Below are positions 41,343 through 49,421 of a stretch of 64,000 nucleotides of DNA, in pieces; the stretch's first letter is position 1, and every line of letters begins with the position of its first letter. The position numbers and the translations under genes were made by a program. Origin of the DNA: Halorussus halophilus. GTDB taxonomy: Archaea > Halobacteriota > Halobacteria > Halobacteriales > Haladaptataceae. Location: the NCBI RefSeq assembly GCF_008831545.1, contig NZ_CP044523.1, positions 558,001 to 622,000 of the forward strand. The letters are read 5' to 3'. The notes beneath the pieces were generated by a model. That model was not told where the DNA came from. It did not search any database and saw only the letters and a list, made by a program, of their open reading frames with translations.

Positions 41343-42664
41343 GCCAGCGCGACCACCGCGAGGACGACGCCCAGAATCGCGCCGGTCAGGGTAGCAAGGA
41401 AGTTGACGCTCTGGTTGCCGACCTTGTCACCTTCGACTGTCGCGCCGAGCAGACTATCCATCGTCATGCCTCCAGTCCCCGCTAGAGCGATGACGATACC
41501 GCCGAGGAGGCCGACGCCGTCGAACAGGAAGACCGCGATTGCGGCGACGATGACAGCGCCGAGAACGCCCGCGACTTCGCCTTGCCACGTGATGCCGCCG
41601 TCCGTGCCGGGGTCCACGCGTTCGAACGTCGTGATGAGTCGCGGGTCGTCGAAGACGCCGCCGATTTCGCTCGACAGCGTGTCGGACATCGCGGTTGCGA
41701 TGCTCCCGGTGAACGCGAAGAGGAAGATGGTGCCATCGACCGGGAGTTTGTCGCTGGAGGCGTAGGCCAGCACCGCGACGAGTGCAACGGCGGCGTTGCC
41801 GAGGACGTTGCCGCTCCCGCGCGCGCCGTCGTTGTCCTCGGCGACGCCACGAGTCTTCTTGTCGTCGTAGCGGAACTTCGTCGAGAGTGCGCCGATGCCG
41901 AAGAAGGCGATGAGGACGGCGAACCACCCGTAGCCGCCGAGAACGATGGTCAACAGCGCGAGTAAGACTCCAGTGAGCATCCCCGGAATCGACGCGGCGT
42001 CGAGCGCCCACGAGATGTAGCCGAACAGCGCCGTGATGGCGATAGCGATGGCGACCCCGGAAAGGGTTACCTCCACGGCGAGGTCCGCGAACAACCACAG
42101 CAGAAACGCCGCCGACAGCATGACGAGCGGGTCGTCGCGCACCAATAGTACCGAGCGAAGCAGACCAGCGAACAGCGCACCACTCGCGGCGAGGAAGGCG
42201 ATTTCCGGCAGTTGAGCGGTGAGCGAGGACACTCCCTGCCTCTGTACTATCAGCGTCGCGGCTTGTCCGATTGCGGCCGCGAGGAACCCACCGATGACGA
42301 ACGCTGTCGTCTGGGCTATCGGCGCGGGACTAACCTTGCGTGCGGCTTGCTGTGCGAGGTTTCCGTAGCCCAGCAGGAGGACGGTGGCGACGCAGACTCG
42401 CGTCGGCATGCTCAGCGTCTGGTCGGGGACCATCAACGACAGTCCTGCGGCCGCGAAGGCGAAGGCGGCGAGTCCGTGGAGTCGGCCGTCCTGCCGCTCG
42501 GAGGCCCGCGCGAACCACTCGAACAGCGGCCCGTCGGTGACTGTCAGCGCGGCGACGGCGACGACGGCGAAACCGACGGCGGTCGCCCACTCGAACAGCG
42601 GCGCGGCGAGCGACAGCGTCGAGACCAGCGCGTATCCCGCCGCTCGCCGGACTCTAGTGGTCAC
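41339..42664 (-). CDS. DUF92 membrane protein
   Basis: 441 residues, start ATG 42664. About ten spans. The conserved stretch FFGIGALSTKFRYDDKKTRGVAEDNDGARGSGNVLGNAAV, with Lys/Asp/Arg pattern, and SIATAMSDTLSSEIGGVFDDPRLITTFERVDPGTDGGITWQGE are diagnostic of DUF92, a family linked in other organisms to phosphatidate/isoprenoid alcohol or phytol kinase-like activity. Here the substrate is not known. Ends 4 bp into the GNAT start. Confidence 0.85.
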   Translation of the reverse strand: MTTRVRRAAGYALVSTLSLAAPLFEWATAVGFAVVAVAALTVTDGPLFEWFARASERQDGRLHGLAAFAFAAAGLSLMVPDQTLSMPTRVCVATVLLLGYGNLAQQAARKVSPAPIAQTTAFVIGGFLAAAIGQAATLIVQRQGVSSLTAQLPEIAFLAASGALFAGLLRSVLLVRDDPLVMLSAAFLLWLFADLAVEVTLSGVAIAIAITALFGYISWALDAASIPGMLTGVLLALLTIVLGGYGWFAVLIAFFGIGALSTKFRYDDKKTRGVAEDNDGARGSGNVLGNAAVALVAVLAYASSDKLPVDGTIFLFAFTGSIATAMSDTLSSEIGGVFDDPRLITTFERVDPGTDGGITWQGEVAGVLGAVIVAAIAVFLFDGVGLLGGIVIALAGTGGMTMDSLLGATVEGDKVGNQSVNFLATLTGAILGVVLAVVALA

Positions 42665-42715
42665 GTTATCCCCTCGTTCCCCCGACGCCTACTTAATATT
42701 CCCGAACGGCCGACG

Positions 42716-43420
42716 GTGTGCGGCGTCGTGGCGTCAGACACGCGGCGGACGAAACCAGTAGTTCGCCCGGGGTCCGTGACGTTTAGGACAGTCGCGGGCG
42801 AACTCCTGCGCGTGGGACTGTACGACCGGTATCTCGCCGCCCGCCTCCACCGCCACGTCGCGGACCCGCCCAGTCACGTCGCCGTCGTCATCACCGAACG
42901 CGACCTGCTCGAACAGGGCGCATACGAGACGTTAGAAGAGTTCTTTCGCTGGGCGTTCGAGCGCGACGCCGAACGCGTGACCGTCTACGTGAGCGTCCTC
43001 GACTCGGGCGCGGTGCCGACGCTCCAGCGCGAACTGGACGGGGTCCAAGCGCCGCGAACGTTGGCCGTGCGCGGTCCAGACGACACCCAGCGCGCCGACG
43101 CCCCGATTCAGATTTCCATCGGCTTGGGCGGCAAACACGAGTTCGCAGGTGCAGTACAATCTATCGCAGAGGACGTAGAAAACGGCGAACTGTCTGCGGA
43201 GGAAGTAACAGAGAGCGACGTGGAGGAACATCTGGTGTTTCCGGAAAATCCCGACTTGGTCATCAAGACCGGTGCGGAGCGCCTCTCGGATTTCATGATT
43301 TGGCAGTCGGTCTACTCGGAACTGTACTTCACCGACGTGAACTGGCGGGACTTCCGCGAGCGCGACTATCTGCGGGCGCTGTTGGATTACAAGAACCGTC
43401 AGAGAAGGTTTGGGCGGTAG
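42716..43420 (+). CDS. Degenerate cis-prenyltransferase (UppS) homologue
   Basis: 234 residues from GTG 42716; GTG 42728 and GTG 42776 (VTFRTVAGELL) are alternatives. TTAATATT at 42693-42700 is the promoter element. It aligns with UppS: SHVAVVITERDLLEQGAYETLEEF and VYVSVLDSGAV, and the C-terminus DLVIKTGAERLSDFMIWQSVYSELYFTDV follows the RxGGExRxSNF and ELYFTDV motifs. But the catalytic DGNRR Asp is replaced (ITERD), so it is probably a noncatalytic partner. Convergent with the true uppS gene. Same layout in eukaryotic NgBR/Nus1, a partner lacking DGNRR. Confidence 0.8.
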   Translation: MCGVVASDTRRTKPVVRPGSVTFRTVAGELLRVGLYDRYLAARLHRHVADPPSHVAVVITERDLLEQGAYETLEEFFRWAFERDAERVTVYVSVLDSGAVPTLQRELDGVQAPRTLAVRGPDDTQRADAPIQISIGLGGKHEFAGAVQSIAEDVENGELSAEEVTESDVEEHLVFPENPDLVIKTGAERLSDFMIWQSVYSELYFTDVNWRDFRERDYLRALLDYKNRQRRFGR

Positions 43421-43429
43421 GACGAACCT

Positions 43430-43456
43430 CGACGGGCGAGTGAAACGAGTCCGTCG
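43430..43456. terminator. Hairpin between the convergent cis-prenyltransferase genes
   Basis: CGACGG (43430-43435) and CCGTCG (43451-43456) pair around a 15-nt loop that contains GAGTGAAACGAGT, similar to the purine-rich complement of the TCACTC loops seen elsewhere. Position fits a shared terminator. Confidence 0.4.
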
Positions 43457-43504
43457 GCGATTCGAACGGTAGTGGACTCTCGGCCGCAGAATTTCTGTTA
43501 CGTG

Positions 43505-44428
43505 CTATTCCGTCGTCTTCCCTTCGTTCTCCATCTCCAACTCCTCGACTTGCGTCCCCTCCGGCACGGCGTCTCGGAATTTATCGATCACAGCGCGCGC
43601 TTCGTCTAACTCCACGCCCCCGAAGGCCTTCACTAGCGCGACGGCGCGCTTCACGCGCGCCTGCCGCCACGACTCCTCGCGGGACTCGTAGGTGCGGATG
43701 CCTCGCAGGAAGTCCACTTTCGAGAACTCCGGCCAGTAGGGCGTGCAGAAGAAGACGGCGGCCTCGTTGCCGTTGGCGTGCCACGGCAGGAAGTTCGAGG
43801 TCCGCTCGTCTCCTCCGGTTCGAATGATGAGGTCCACGTCGCGGAGCGGACTGTCGTATATTCGGCGCTCGATTTCGGCCACGTCGATGTCCTCGGTGTC
43901 GAGGTCACCATCTTCGACCGCTTTGGCCACGTCGCGGGCAGCCCCGAGCAGTTCGTTGCGACCGCCGTACGCGAGTGCGATGTTGAGCGTGAAGTGTTCG
44001 TAGTCGGCGGTTTGCTCGTGGGCGTACTCCACCGCGTCACGGACTCGCTCGGGGAGCATCTCGACCTCGCCGATTGCACGGATACAGACTTCACCCTCGT
44101 GGACTCGGTCGGCGTCGGCGAACTCGTACAGTTTCTCCTCCAGCAAGTCGAACAGTGCCTCGCGTTCGTGGTCCGGCCGGTCGAAGTTCTCGGTCGAGAA
44201 GGCGTACAGCGTGAGTTCTTCGACGCCGAGGTCTTCACACCAGTTCAGCACGCGCTCGGTCGTCTTCGCCCCTGCGCGGTGGCCATCGTGAGCTTCTCCG
44301 CCCTGTTGGCTCGCGTAGCGGCGATTTCCGTCTTGGATGACCGCGACGTGCGCGGGCGCGCCTTCGATTTCGCGGCGCAGCAGTCGCTCGTACGCTGCCC
44401 TCACGCGTCGCTCTATCCACCGTAGCAT
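43505..44428 (-). CDS. uppS: Cis-prenyltransferase (undecaprenyl/polyprenyl diphosphate synthase)
   Basis: 307 residues from ATG 44428 (MLRWIERRVRAAYERLLRRE). It extends a short allylic prenyl diphosphate with isopentenyl diphosphate in cis, making dolichol-type lipid carriers for N-glycosylation in the membrane. Motifs: HVAVIQDGNRRYA with catalytic Asp33, TLYAFSTENFDRP, RTGGDERTSNFLPW, and EFSKVDFLRGIR. All UppS landmarks are intact, unlike the convergent homologue. The upstream open frame to 44521 is read-through of the promoter region. Confidence 0.95.
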   Translation of the reverse strand: MLRWIERRVRAAYERLLRREIEGAPAHVAVIQDGNRRYASQQGGEAHDGHRAGAKTTERVLNWCEDLGVEELTLYAFSTENFDRPDHEREALFDLLEEKLYEFADADRVHEGEVCIRAIGEVEMLPERVRDAVEYAHEQTADYEHFTLNIALAYGGRNELLGAARDVAKAVEDGDLDTEDIDVAEIERRIYDSPLRDVDLIIRTGGDERTSNFLPWHANGNEAAVFFCTPYWPEFSKVDFLRGIRTYESREESWRQARVKRAVALVKAFGGVELDEARAVIDKFRDAVPEGTQVEELEMENEGKTTE

Positions 44429-44557
44429 CGGTCGGTCGGACTGACGCGACCGAGCGGCATGAACGTTTTGACCCGCCGAAAGTGGACGTTCTGTGTTAAC
44501 ATGGTTCACGAACAGTTGCATACCTTTTTAAGTATGGAGCGACTTGGGACGAATGCA

Positions 44558-44752
44558 ATGGCGAAAGGTACGGTTGACTTCTTCAACGACACTGGCGGCT
44601 ACGGATTCATCGAAACTGAGGACGCGGACGAGGACGTTTTCTTCCACATGGAAGACGTTGGCGGCCCTGACCTAGAAGAGGGTCAGGAAGTCGAGTTCGA
44701 CATCGAGCAGGCCGACAAAGGCCCGCGCGCGACGAACCTCACGCGTCTGTAA
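44558..44752 (+). CDS. cspA: Cold-shock-domain protein
   Basis: 64 residues from ATG 44558; the longer frame from 44459 includes the promoter. The OB-fold RNA-binding motifs GTVDFFNDTGGYGFIE (RNP1-like) and DVFFHMEDV (RNP2-like) are clear. It binds single-stranded RNA as a chaperone. TTTTTAAG at 44524-44531 is the TATA box, about 30 bp upstream. The gene is divergent from uppS. Halophilic acidic substitutions (EDADEDVF) replace the usual basic surface. Confidence 0.95.
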   Translation: MAKGTVDFFNDTGGYGFIETEDADEDVFFHMEDVGGPDLEEGQEVEFDIEQADKGPRATNLTRL

Positions 44753-44853
44753 TCTGTACGGCACGTAGAAACGACAATTTTCTGGGACACTGACCGACGA
44801 GTTATCGCCTTGTAACCGCAGGGTGTTTAATCGCTCGTCGGTTTGGTCCCGGC

Positions 44854-45258
44854 ATGAACGACGTACTCGACGAGGACCTGTACCGGCGTACTAAGCAGTT
44901 GCTCGAACCCGGAGAGATACAACTCAACGGAGCTATCGTCCACACAGATATCGGCAGTGACGACGACATCGCCATGCATCAGGCGACCGTCGATATCGGG
45001 GAAATAATCGCGGAGGGCGCGGGACTCGACCCGAAGGACACCTACGTCTACTCCGGCACCGACGACACAGACTTCTCTTCGAACCAGCATCAGGGACTCA
45101 CGCTAGACGACGAGGAGTTCGTCTGGGAGTGTCAACAGTTGCTGCGCGAGGGTACCTTCGACGTGGTGTTCTACTACGAGGCCAGCGCCGACCACGAGGC
45201 GATTCTGGAAGGCATCCGTGAGGCGGGTTTCGACGTGACCGGCGTCGAGGGGTCGTAG
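44854..45258 (+). CDS. Conserved haloarchaeal protein (DUF5778-like)
   Basis: 134 residues, start ATG 44854. The sequence (LYRRTKQLLEPGEIQLNGAI, DPKDTYVYSGTDDTDFSSNQ, FVWECQQLLREGTFDVVFYYE) is a single alpha/beta domain which I recognise as the DUF5778 type. No catalytic set is evident; acid-rich. Its 3' end is part of a 23-bp tandem duplication. TTTAA at 44826-44830 lies about 26 bp before the ATG and fits a leaderless start. Confidence 0.7.
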   Translation: MNDVLDEDLYRRTKQLLEPGEIQLNGAIVHTDIGSDDDIAMHQATVDIGEIIAEGAGLDPKDTYVYSGTDDTDFSSNQHQGLTLDDEEFVWECQQLLREGTFDVVFYYEASADHEAILEGIREAGFDVTGVEGS

Positions 45259-45289
45259 TACCAGACCGTGAGGGGTCGTAGCACCAGAC
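45247..45289 (+). repeat. Recent 23-bp tandem duplication across a stop codon
   Basis: GAGGGGTCGTAGTACCAGAC (45247-45266) is repeated with one mismatch at 45270-45289 (23-bp period including CGT or TGT). The first copy holds the stop codon TAG of the DUF5778-like gene; the second copy is downstream of it. Confidence 0.75.
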
Positions 45290-45345
45290 TGTTGTTTCCA
45301 CTCGGGAGCACGTGTACGCGTTTGGAAGGGTTTACGTATCGTCCA

Positions 45346-45386
45346 TTCTTAGCCCCGACTAAGAAGAAAGCGGACGGTCCGTCCGC
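45346..45386 (+). promoter_or_regulatory. Two inverted repeats in the hemA leader
   Basis: TTCTTAG (45346-45352) and CTAAGAA (45359-45365) around CCCCGA; then GCGGACGG (45370-45377), T, CCGTCCGC (45379-45386), which ends directly against the GAGGTGA Shine-Dalgarno (45387-45393). The TATA-like TTTACGTA (45331-45338) puts transcription start around the first dyad. The first dyad resembles DtxR-type TTAG-n-CTAA boxes. Purposes (operator and/or attenuator) are inferred. Confidence 0.55.
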
Positions 45387-45397
45387 GAGGTGAACAC

Positions 45398-45451
45398 ATG
45401 AATTTCGGACTCTCTCTCACTTCCACGCTCGTCGGAGGTCGATACCCGTGA
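45398..45451 (+). CDS. 17-codon upstream ORF of hemA (candidate leader peptide)
   Basis: ATG 45398 follows a near-perfect GAGGTGA by 4 nt. It encodes MNFGLSLTSTLVGGRYP and ends in TGA, which overlaps the hemA GTG start (GTGA), so the two are translationally coupled. GGAGGT inside the uORF (45435-45440) serves as the Shine-Dalgarno for hemA. Too short to be a functional protein; more likely a leader that controls hemA translation. Confidence 0.55.
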   Translation: MNFGLSLTSTLVGGRYP

Positions 45452-46842
45452 CGGTCGGTACGGGAGTCGTCTCGGGCATTCGCGTGAGCCACGACCAAGC
45501 AGACTTAGACGAAGTCGAAGCGGCCTGCCACGCAGACGCTGGGGTCGTCCTCGACCGATTGCTCGACGTGCCGGGCGTCAGCGAAGCGTTCGCGCTCCAG
45601 ACGTGCAACCGATTCGAGGCCTACGTCGTGACCGACGAAGCGGCGACCGGTCGCGCGGTGCTGACCGACTTCGTGCCCTCGGTCGGCGACCACGCGGTCG
45701 TCGAGATGGGCCACGAAGAGAGCCTTCGCCACCTGATGCGCGTCTCGGCAGGGCTCGAATCGCTCGTCCTCGGCGAGGACCAGATAATCGGCCAAGTTCG
45801 CAGTGCCTACGAGACGGCTCGCGACCACGACGCTATCGGGCCGATGCTTTCGGACGCCGTGACGAAGGCGCTCCACGTCGGCGAACGCGCCCGGACCGAG
45901 ACGGCCATCAACGACGGCGCGGTCTCTGTCGGCAGTGCGGCCGTGAACCTACTCGCCGAACACCGCGACCTCGACAGCGTGACGGCGCTGGTCGTCGGTG
46001 CGGGCGAGATGGGAACTATCGCGGCCCACGCGCTCGCCGACGCCGAAGTCGAGACGCTGTACGTCGCAAACCGCTCGGTCGAGCGCGCGACGGAGGTGAG
46101 CGAGGCGGTCGATACCGACGACGCCCGCGCAGTCGCGCTCGACGGACTGGAGTCGGCGCTCGTCGCAGCCGACGTCGTCGTCTCCGCGACCGGCAGCGAG
46201 GAGTACGTCTTGGACGCTGGCACGCTGGCCGACTGCGGCGAGACGCTGGTCGCCGACATCGCACAACCGCGAGACGTCTCGCCCGCTGCGGGCGCAGTCG
46301 GCGGCGTCACCATCTACGACATGGCCGCATTGGAGTCCGTGACCGACGAGACCAAGCGTCGTCGCCAAGCCGCGGCGGAGTCCGTGGAAGCCATGATAGA
46401 CCGGGAGTTCGAGCGCCTGCTCGACGGCTACAAGCGCAAGCGCGCCGACGACGTCATCTCTACGATGTACGAGAGCGCAGAGCGCGTGAAGGGCCGCGAA
46501 CTCTCGGAGGCACTCTCGAAGCTGGAAGCGACCGGAGAGTTCGACGACGACCAGCGCGAAATCGTCGAGTCGATGGCCGACGCGCTGATCTCTCAGTTGC
46601 TTGCCCCGCCGACCAAGAGCCTGCGCGAGGCCGCGGCAGACGACGACTGGGCGACCATCAACACCGCGCTCCAACTGTTCGACCCCGACTTCGGGTCCAG
46701 TGACGGGAAACGTCAACAGTCTGCCGAGAGCGCGGCCCCAGACGGTGACCGTCCGCCGGAGTTCGTCCAACGACTACTGACCGGAGACGAATCGATCTCC
46801 GAGGACGACGTTCCGCCCGGTATCGCGGCAGACGACGACTAA
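45448..46842 (+). CDS. hemA: Glutamyl-tRNA reductase
   Basis: 464 residues from GTG 45448. First step of the C5 haem/tetrapyrrole pathway: it reduces Glu-tRNA(Glu) to glutamate-1-semialdehyde. Catalytic Cys53 lies in ALQTCNRFEAYVV; the NADPH domain begins VTALVVGAGEMGTIAAH; the C-terminal dimerisation domain is helical to about 420, with an acidic tail. Start overlaps the upstream 17-codon ORF. hemL and hemB are not in the window. Confidence 0.95.
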   Translation: MTVGTGVVSGIRVSHDQADLDEVEAACHADAGVVLDRLLDVPGVSEAFALQTCNRFEAYVVTDEAATGRAVLTDFVPSVGDHAVVEMGHEESLRHLMRVSAGLESLVLGEDQIIGQVRSAYETARDHDAIGPMLSDAVTKALHVGERARTETAINDGAVSVGSAAVNLLAEHRDLDSVTALVVGAGEMGTIAAHALADAEVETLYVANRSVERATEVSEAVDTDDARAVALDGLESALVAADVVVSATGSEEYVLDAGTLADCGETLVADIAQPRDVSPAAGAVGGVTIYDMAALESVTDETKRRRQAAAESVEAMIDREFERLLDGYKRKRADDVISTMYESAERVKGRELSEALSKLEATGEFDDDQREIVESMADALISQLLAPPTKSLREAAADDDWATINTALQLFDPDFGSSDGKRQQSAESAAPDGDRPPEFVQRLLTGDESISEDDVPPGIAADDD

Positions 46843-46956
46843 GACTCCTTTTTCCGATTCGACTCGATAGCGACAGCGCTAGCCGTCGTTCTCTCCTACG
46901 TATTTAGATTAGAAAGTTTTAGAAAAATCGACATGAAATTCTGATTATAGTTTGGT

Positions 46957-47088
46957 ATGGCACGTTATGCCAACCCAACCGAAGTGGTCGCAAAGAACCC
47001 GAAACTACTCACCGCGTTCTGGCTGGTGACGCTGCTGCTCGTGGAGGCTGCTCCCGTTCTCGCAGACGGTGGAAAAGGCGGTCCGTGA
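46957..47088 (+). CDS. 43-residue single-span peptide, DUF7503-like
   Basis: ATG 46957 to TGA 47088. The sequence begins MARYANPTEVVAKNPKLLTA, a cytoplasmic 17-residue part, then one span (about 19-36: LTAFWLVTLLLVEAAPVLA), ending VLADGGKGGP; VLA before DGG could be a signal-peptidase-I site, which would release a 7-residue tail. This layout resembles haloarchaeal DUF7503 mini-proteins, as I recall them. AT-rich DNA (46906-46930) lies upstream. The stop is 2 bp from the stop of the opposing CHAT protease gene, which makes a functional link likely. Confidence 0.65.
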   Translation: MARYANPTEVVAKNPKLLTAFWLVTLLLVEAAPVLADGGKGGP

Positions 47089-47090
47089 AA

Positions 47091-49337
47091 CTACGACTCG
47101 GCGAACCACTCGTCGCTCCAGCGTAGTTCGCCGTCAACGACGAGTGGCTCACCGTACGGTTCGAGTGCGTCTCTGAGCGCCTCGCGCTCCAAGCGTATCG
47201 CTCCGTAGTCACCCATCGTGAGGTGATACTGTTGCATCTCGTCTATTTTCGCTCTCGTAATCGAACCGGCTCCTAGCACTCGCGTCCAGTAATTACGTCG
47301 CTCGACGGTGACCGTTCGAGGGTCGTCGCCCACGTCGAGATGGTGGACTGTCGGCGTGCCGTTGTCGTTCTGCGTCACCCTGACACCGGGGTCGCCGAGC
47401 GCGACGTACTCGCGGCCGATAGACGTGTATTCGCGGACGATTTCGAGCGCACTGCCGACGGTGAATCCGTGGGAGAGCAGTCGGGCGAACGTCTCGCCGA
47501 CCTCGCCCGCGCCGGAGTTCCAGAGGTCACCGAGGCTGACGACTGCGGCCCGCGCCCCCGCTTGCACCAGTTCGGTGCCTTGGTCGTGGGACCGACAGCC
47601 GTTCAGCAGTACCATCGTCGCGCCGGTCGATTCGACCGTCGCTGCGTCGAAGACGCCGTCCGGACACTCGAAGCCTCGGCCGTCGATGTGGCCGATGAAG
47701 TGGAACATGTCGCTGGAATCGGCCAGTAGCGCCCGTAGTTCGTCCGTCGAGACGCCGAACTCGTACTCGACGTTGACGCGGATGTCGCTCCGTTTGTCGT
47801 ACACCGCCGCGGCGGTGTCTAACTCCTCGCGCATCTGCCCGTCGTTGCAGACCACGACGATTTCGACCGCGTCGCTCTCCGAGGACACGCTGTTGGCGAA
47901 CGCTTCCGGCAACAGTTTGGTGCCGTGAATCGGCGTCTCGTCGCCGATCCACGCTTGTTCGAGAGCGTCTACGTCCGGCAACGGCATGTAGCCGTCTTCG
48001 CCGGGGACGCCGAGAGTCGGGGTGTCGTCGCCGGACGAGACCTCCTGCTCGCCGGTCGTTCCCGCGTCGCCATCCCGTTCGCCAGTCGCTCCTTCGTCGT
48101 CTCCCTGTTCGTCGCTCTCCTGCATAAAGCGCGTCAGCGCCGACGATTGGGGAGCGTCGTCAGGTGCGGTCCGGTTCCCGGACTCACTCTCTTCGCCGTC
48201 GCTAGTTCGCTTGAATGCGCCGAGTATCTCGCCGGTCTGCTCCTGTGCTTCCGACGGTTGCGACGGGGGCTGGGTCGGGTCTTTCGAACGGACGAGCGAG
48301 AGGTCGTTGAGGACGTACGGTAAGAGTTCGACCGATTCCGGCGTCGGTTGGACGTGGGTCACGCGGTGCCACGTCGGCGTGACTTCGGCCAGCACGTCGG
48401 CTGGAATCGCGAGGTAGGCTTCGAGTCGCTCTGCGAGCGAGGCGTCGTACAGTGCCTCGAAATCTAACTCGATTCGTTGTTCGACGACGGAACGCTCGTA
48501 GAGGTCGTCTGGATACAGCCCCTCGGTCCGCGTCACGCAGTCGAGGACGAGCGTCCGCTTGAGCAACGTCTCGACGTGGTCTGCCAGTTCGGCGACGGTA
48601 CTGCCGAGTCGCCAGTAGATACCGGTGTCAGTCGTCAAATACGCCGTCTCGTCGGGCACGACCTGCGCTCCGAGGTAGTACGCCAAGGGCGCGACGGTGT
48701 AGACGTAGCCGTACTCCGGTGGGATTCGAATCGTGACGCCCGTCTGTGGCGGGTCGAGTTCGTCCGGAATGTGCAGTTCCTCGCCGCGCTCGACGACCGG
48801 TGGATGCCCCCGGAGACTCGGCCACGCCCGTTCGGCCGAAGTCGTCTTCAGCGACGAGGAGAACGCCGATACTGCTTTCATCATCGCTTCGGGGTCGTCC
48901 GGAACGGTAATCGTCGCCTCCGGAGAACTGTGGTGCGAGCGCGCGCCGACAGTTACCGTCGTCTTCTCGCCGAATTCCAGTCGGGCAGTCTTCGAGTCGA
49001 TGTCGATGGCGACCTGACTCTCGACGTGTAGGTAGATTTTGACAGGCGTGTGAAGCTCCAGCAAGTACTCGCCCGCCGGGAAGGTGTCGGACTCGGGCGG
49101 GTCGATACCGCCCAGACGAGTGCCGTCCGGCGCACGAACCTCGGCCGGTTCCGAGGAGAACCGAAGCGTCTCGGTGCTGAGTTCGCAGGCAGCATCGACC
49201 GGAGCGGTGAACGGTCGTCTCTCCGTCTGGGACGGGTCCACAGGCCCCTCGGTGAAAAATTGCACCAATCGGGTCTCGACAGTGTCTAAGACTTCGAAAC
49301 CAGTCGCGTCGGAGAGTGAGTGGAATTCAATCCTCAT
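47091..49337 (-). CDS. CHAT-domain caspase-like protease
   Basis: 748 residues from ATG 49337 (MRIEFHSLSDATG). The N-terminal region is beta-rich with PPEYGYVYTVAPLAYYLGAQ; a Ser/Glu/Asp/Thr/Pro-rich linker lies at about 375-470; then comes the CHAT domain. SDMFHFIGHIDGRGFECPDG gives His550 and MVLLNGCRSHDQG gives Cys581, the caspase-like catalytic pair. ARAAVVSLGDLWNSGAGE and VSIGREYVALGDP-like end parts are CHAT features. C-terminal 80 residues are helical. Downstream of a DUF7504-like gene on the same strand (84 bp); convergent with the 43-residue peptide gene. Confidence 0.85.
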   Translation of the reverse strand: MRIEFHSLSDATGFEVLDTVETRLVQFFTEGPVDPSQTERRPFTAPVDAACELSTETLRFSSEPAEVRAPDGTRLGGIDPPESDTFPAGEYLLELHTPVKIYLHVESQVAIDIDSKTARLEFGEKTTVTVGARSHHSSPEATITVPDDPEAMMKAVSAFSSSLKTTSAERAWPSLRGHPPVVERGEELHIPDELDPPQTGVTIRIPPEYGYVYTVAPLAYYLGAQVVPDETAYLTTDTGIYWRLGSTVAELADHVETLLKRTLVLDCVTRTEGLYPDDLYERSVVEQRIELDFEALYDASLAERLEAYLAIPADVLAEVTPTWHRVTHVQPTPESVELLPYVLNDLSLVRSKDPTQPPSQPSEAQEQTGEILGAFKRTSDGEESESGNRTAPDDAPQSSALTRFMQESDEQGDDEGATGERDGDAGTTGEQEVSSGDDTPTLGVPGEDGYMPLPDVDALEQAWIGDETPIHGTKLLPEAFANSVSSESDAVEIVVVCNDGQMREELDTAAAVYDKRSDIRVNVEYEFGVSTDELRALLADSSDMFHFIGHIDGRGFECPDGVFDAATVESTGATMVLLNGCRSHDQGTELVQAGARAAVVSLGDLWNSGAGEVGETFARLLSHGFTVGSALEIVREYTSIGREYVALGDPGVRVTQNDNGTPTVHHLDVGDDPRTVTVERRNYWTRVLGAGSITRAKIDEMQQYHLTMGDYGAIRLEREALRDALEPYGEPLVVDGELRWSDEWFAES

Positions 49338-49421
49338 TGTGTCCCGTTCCCGTCGTCTTCCGTTTGAGTGGGGCAAGGCGCACGAACTGTGGCCGACGCC
49401 ACACACTCTCACGGTAGCGAG

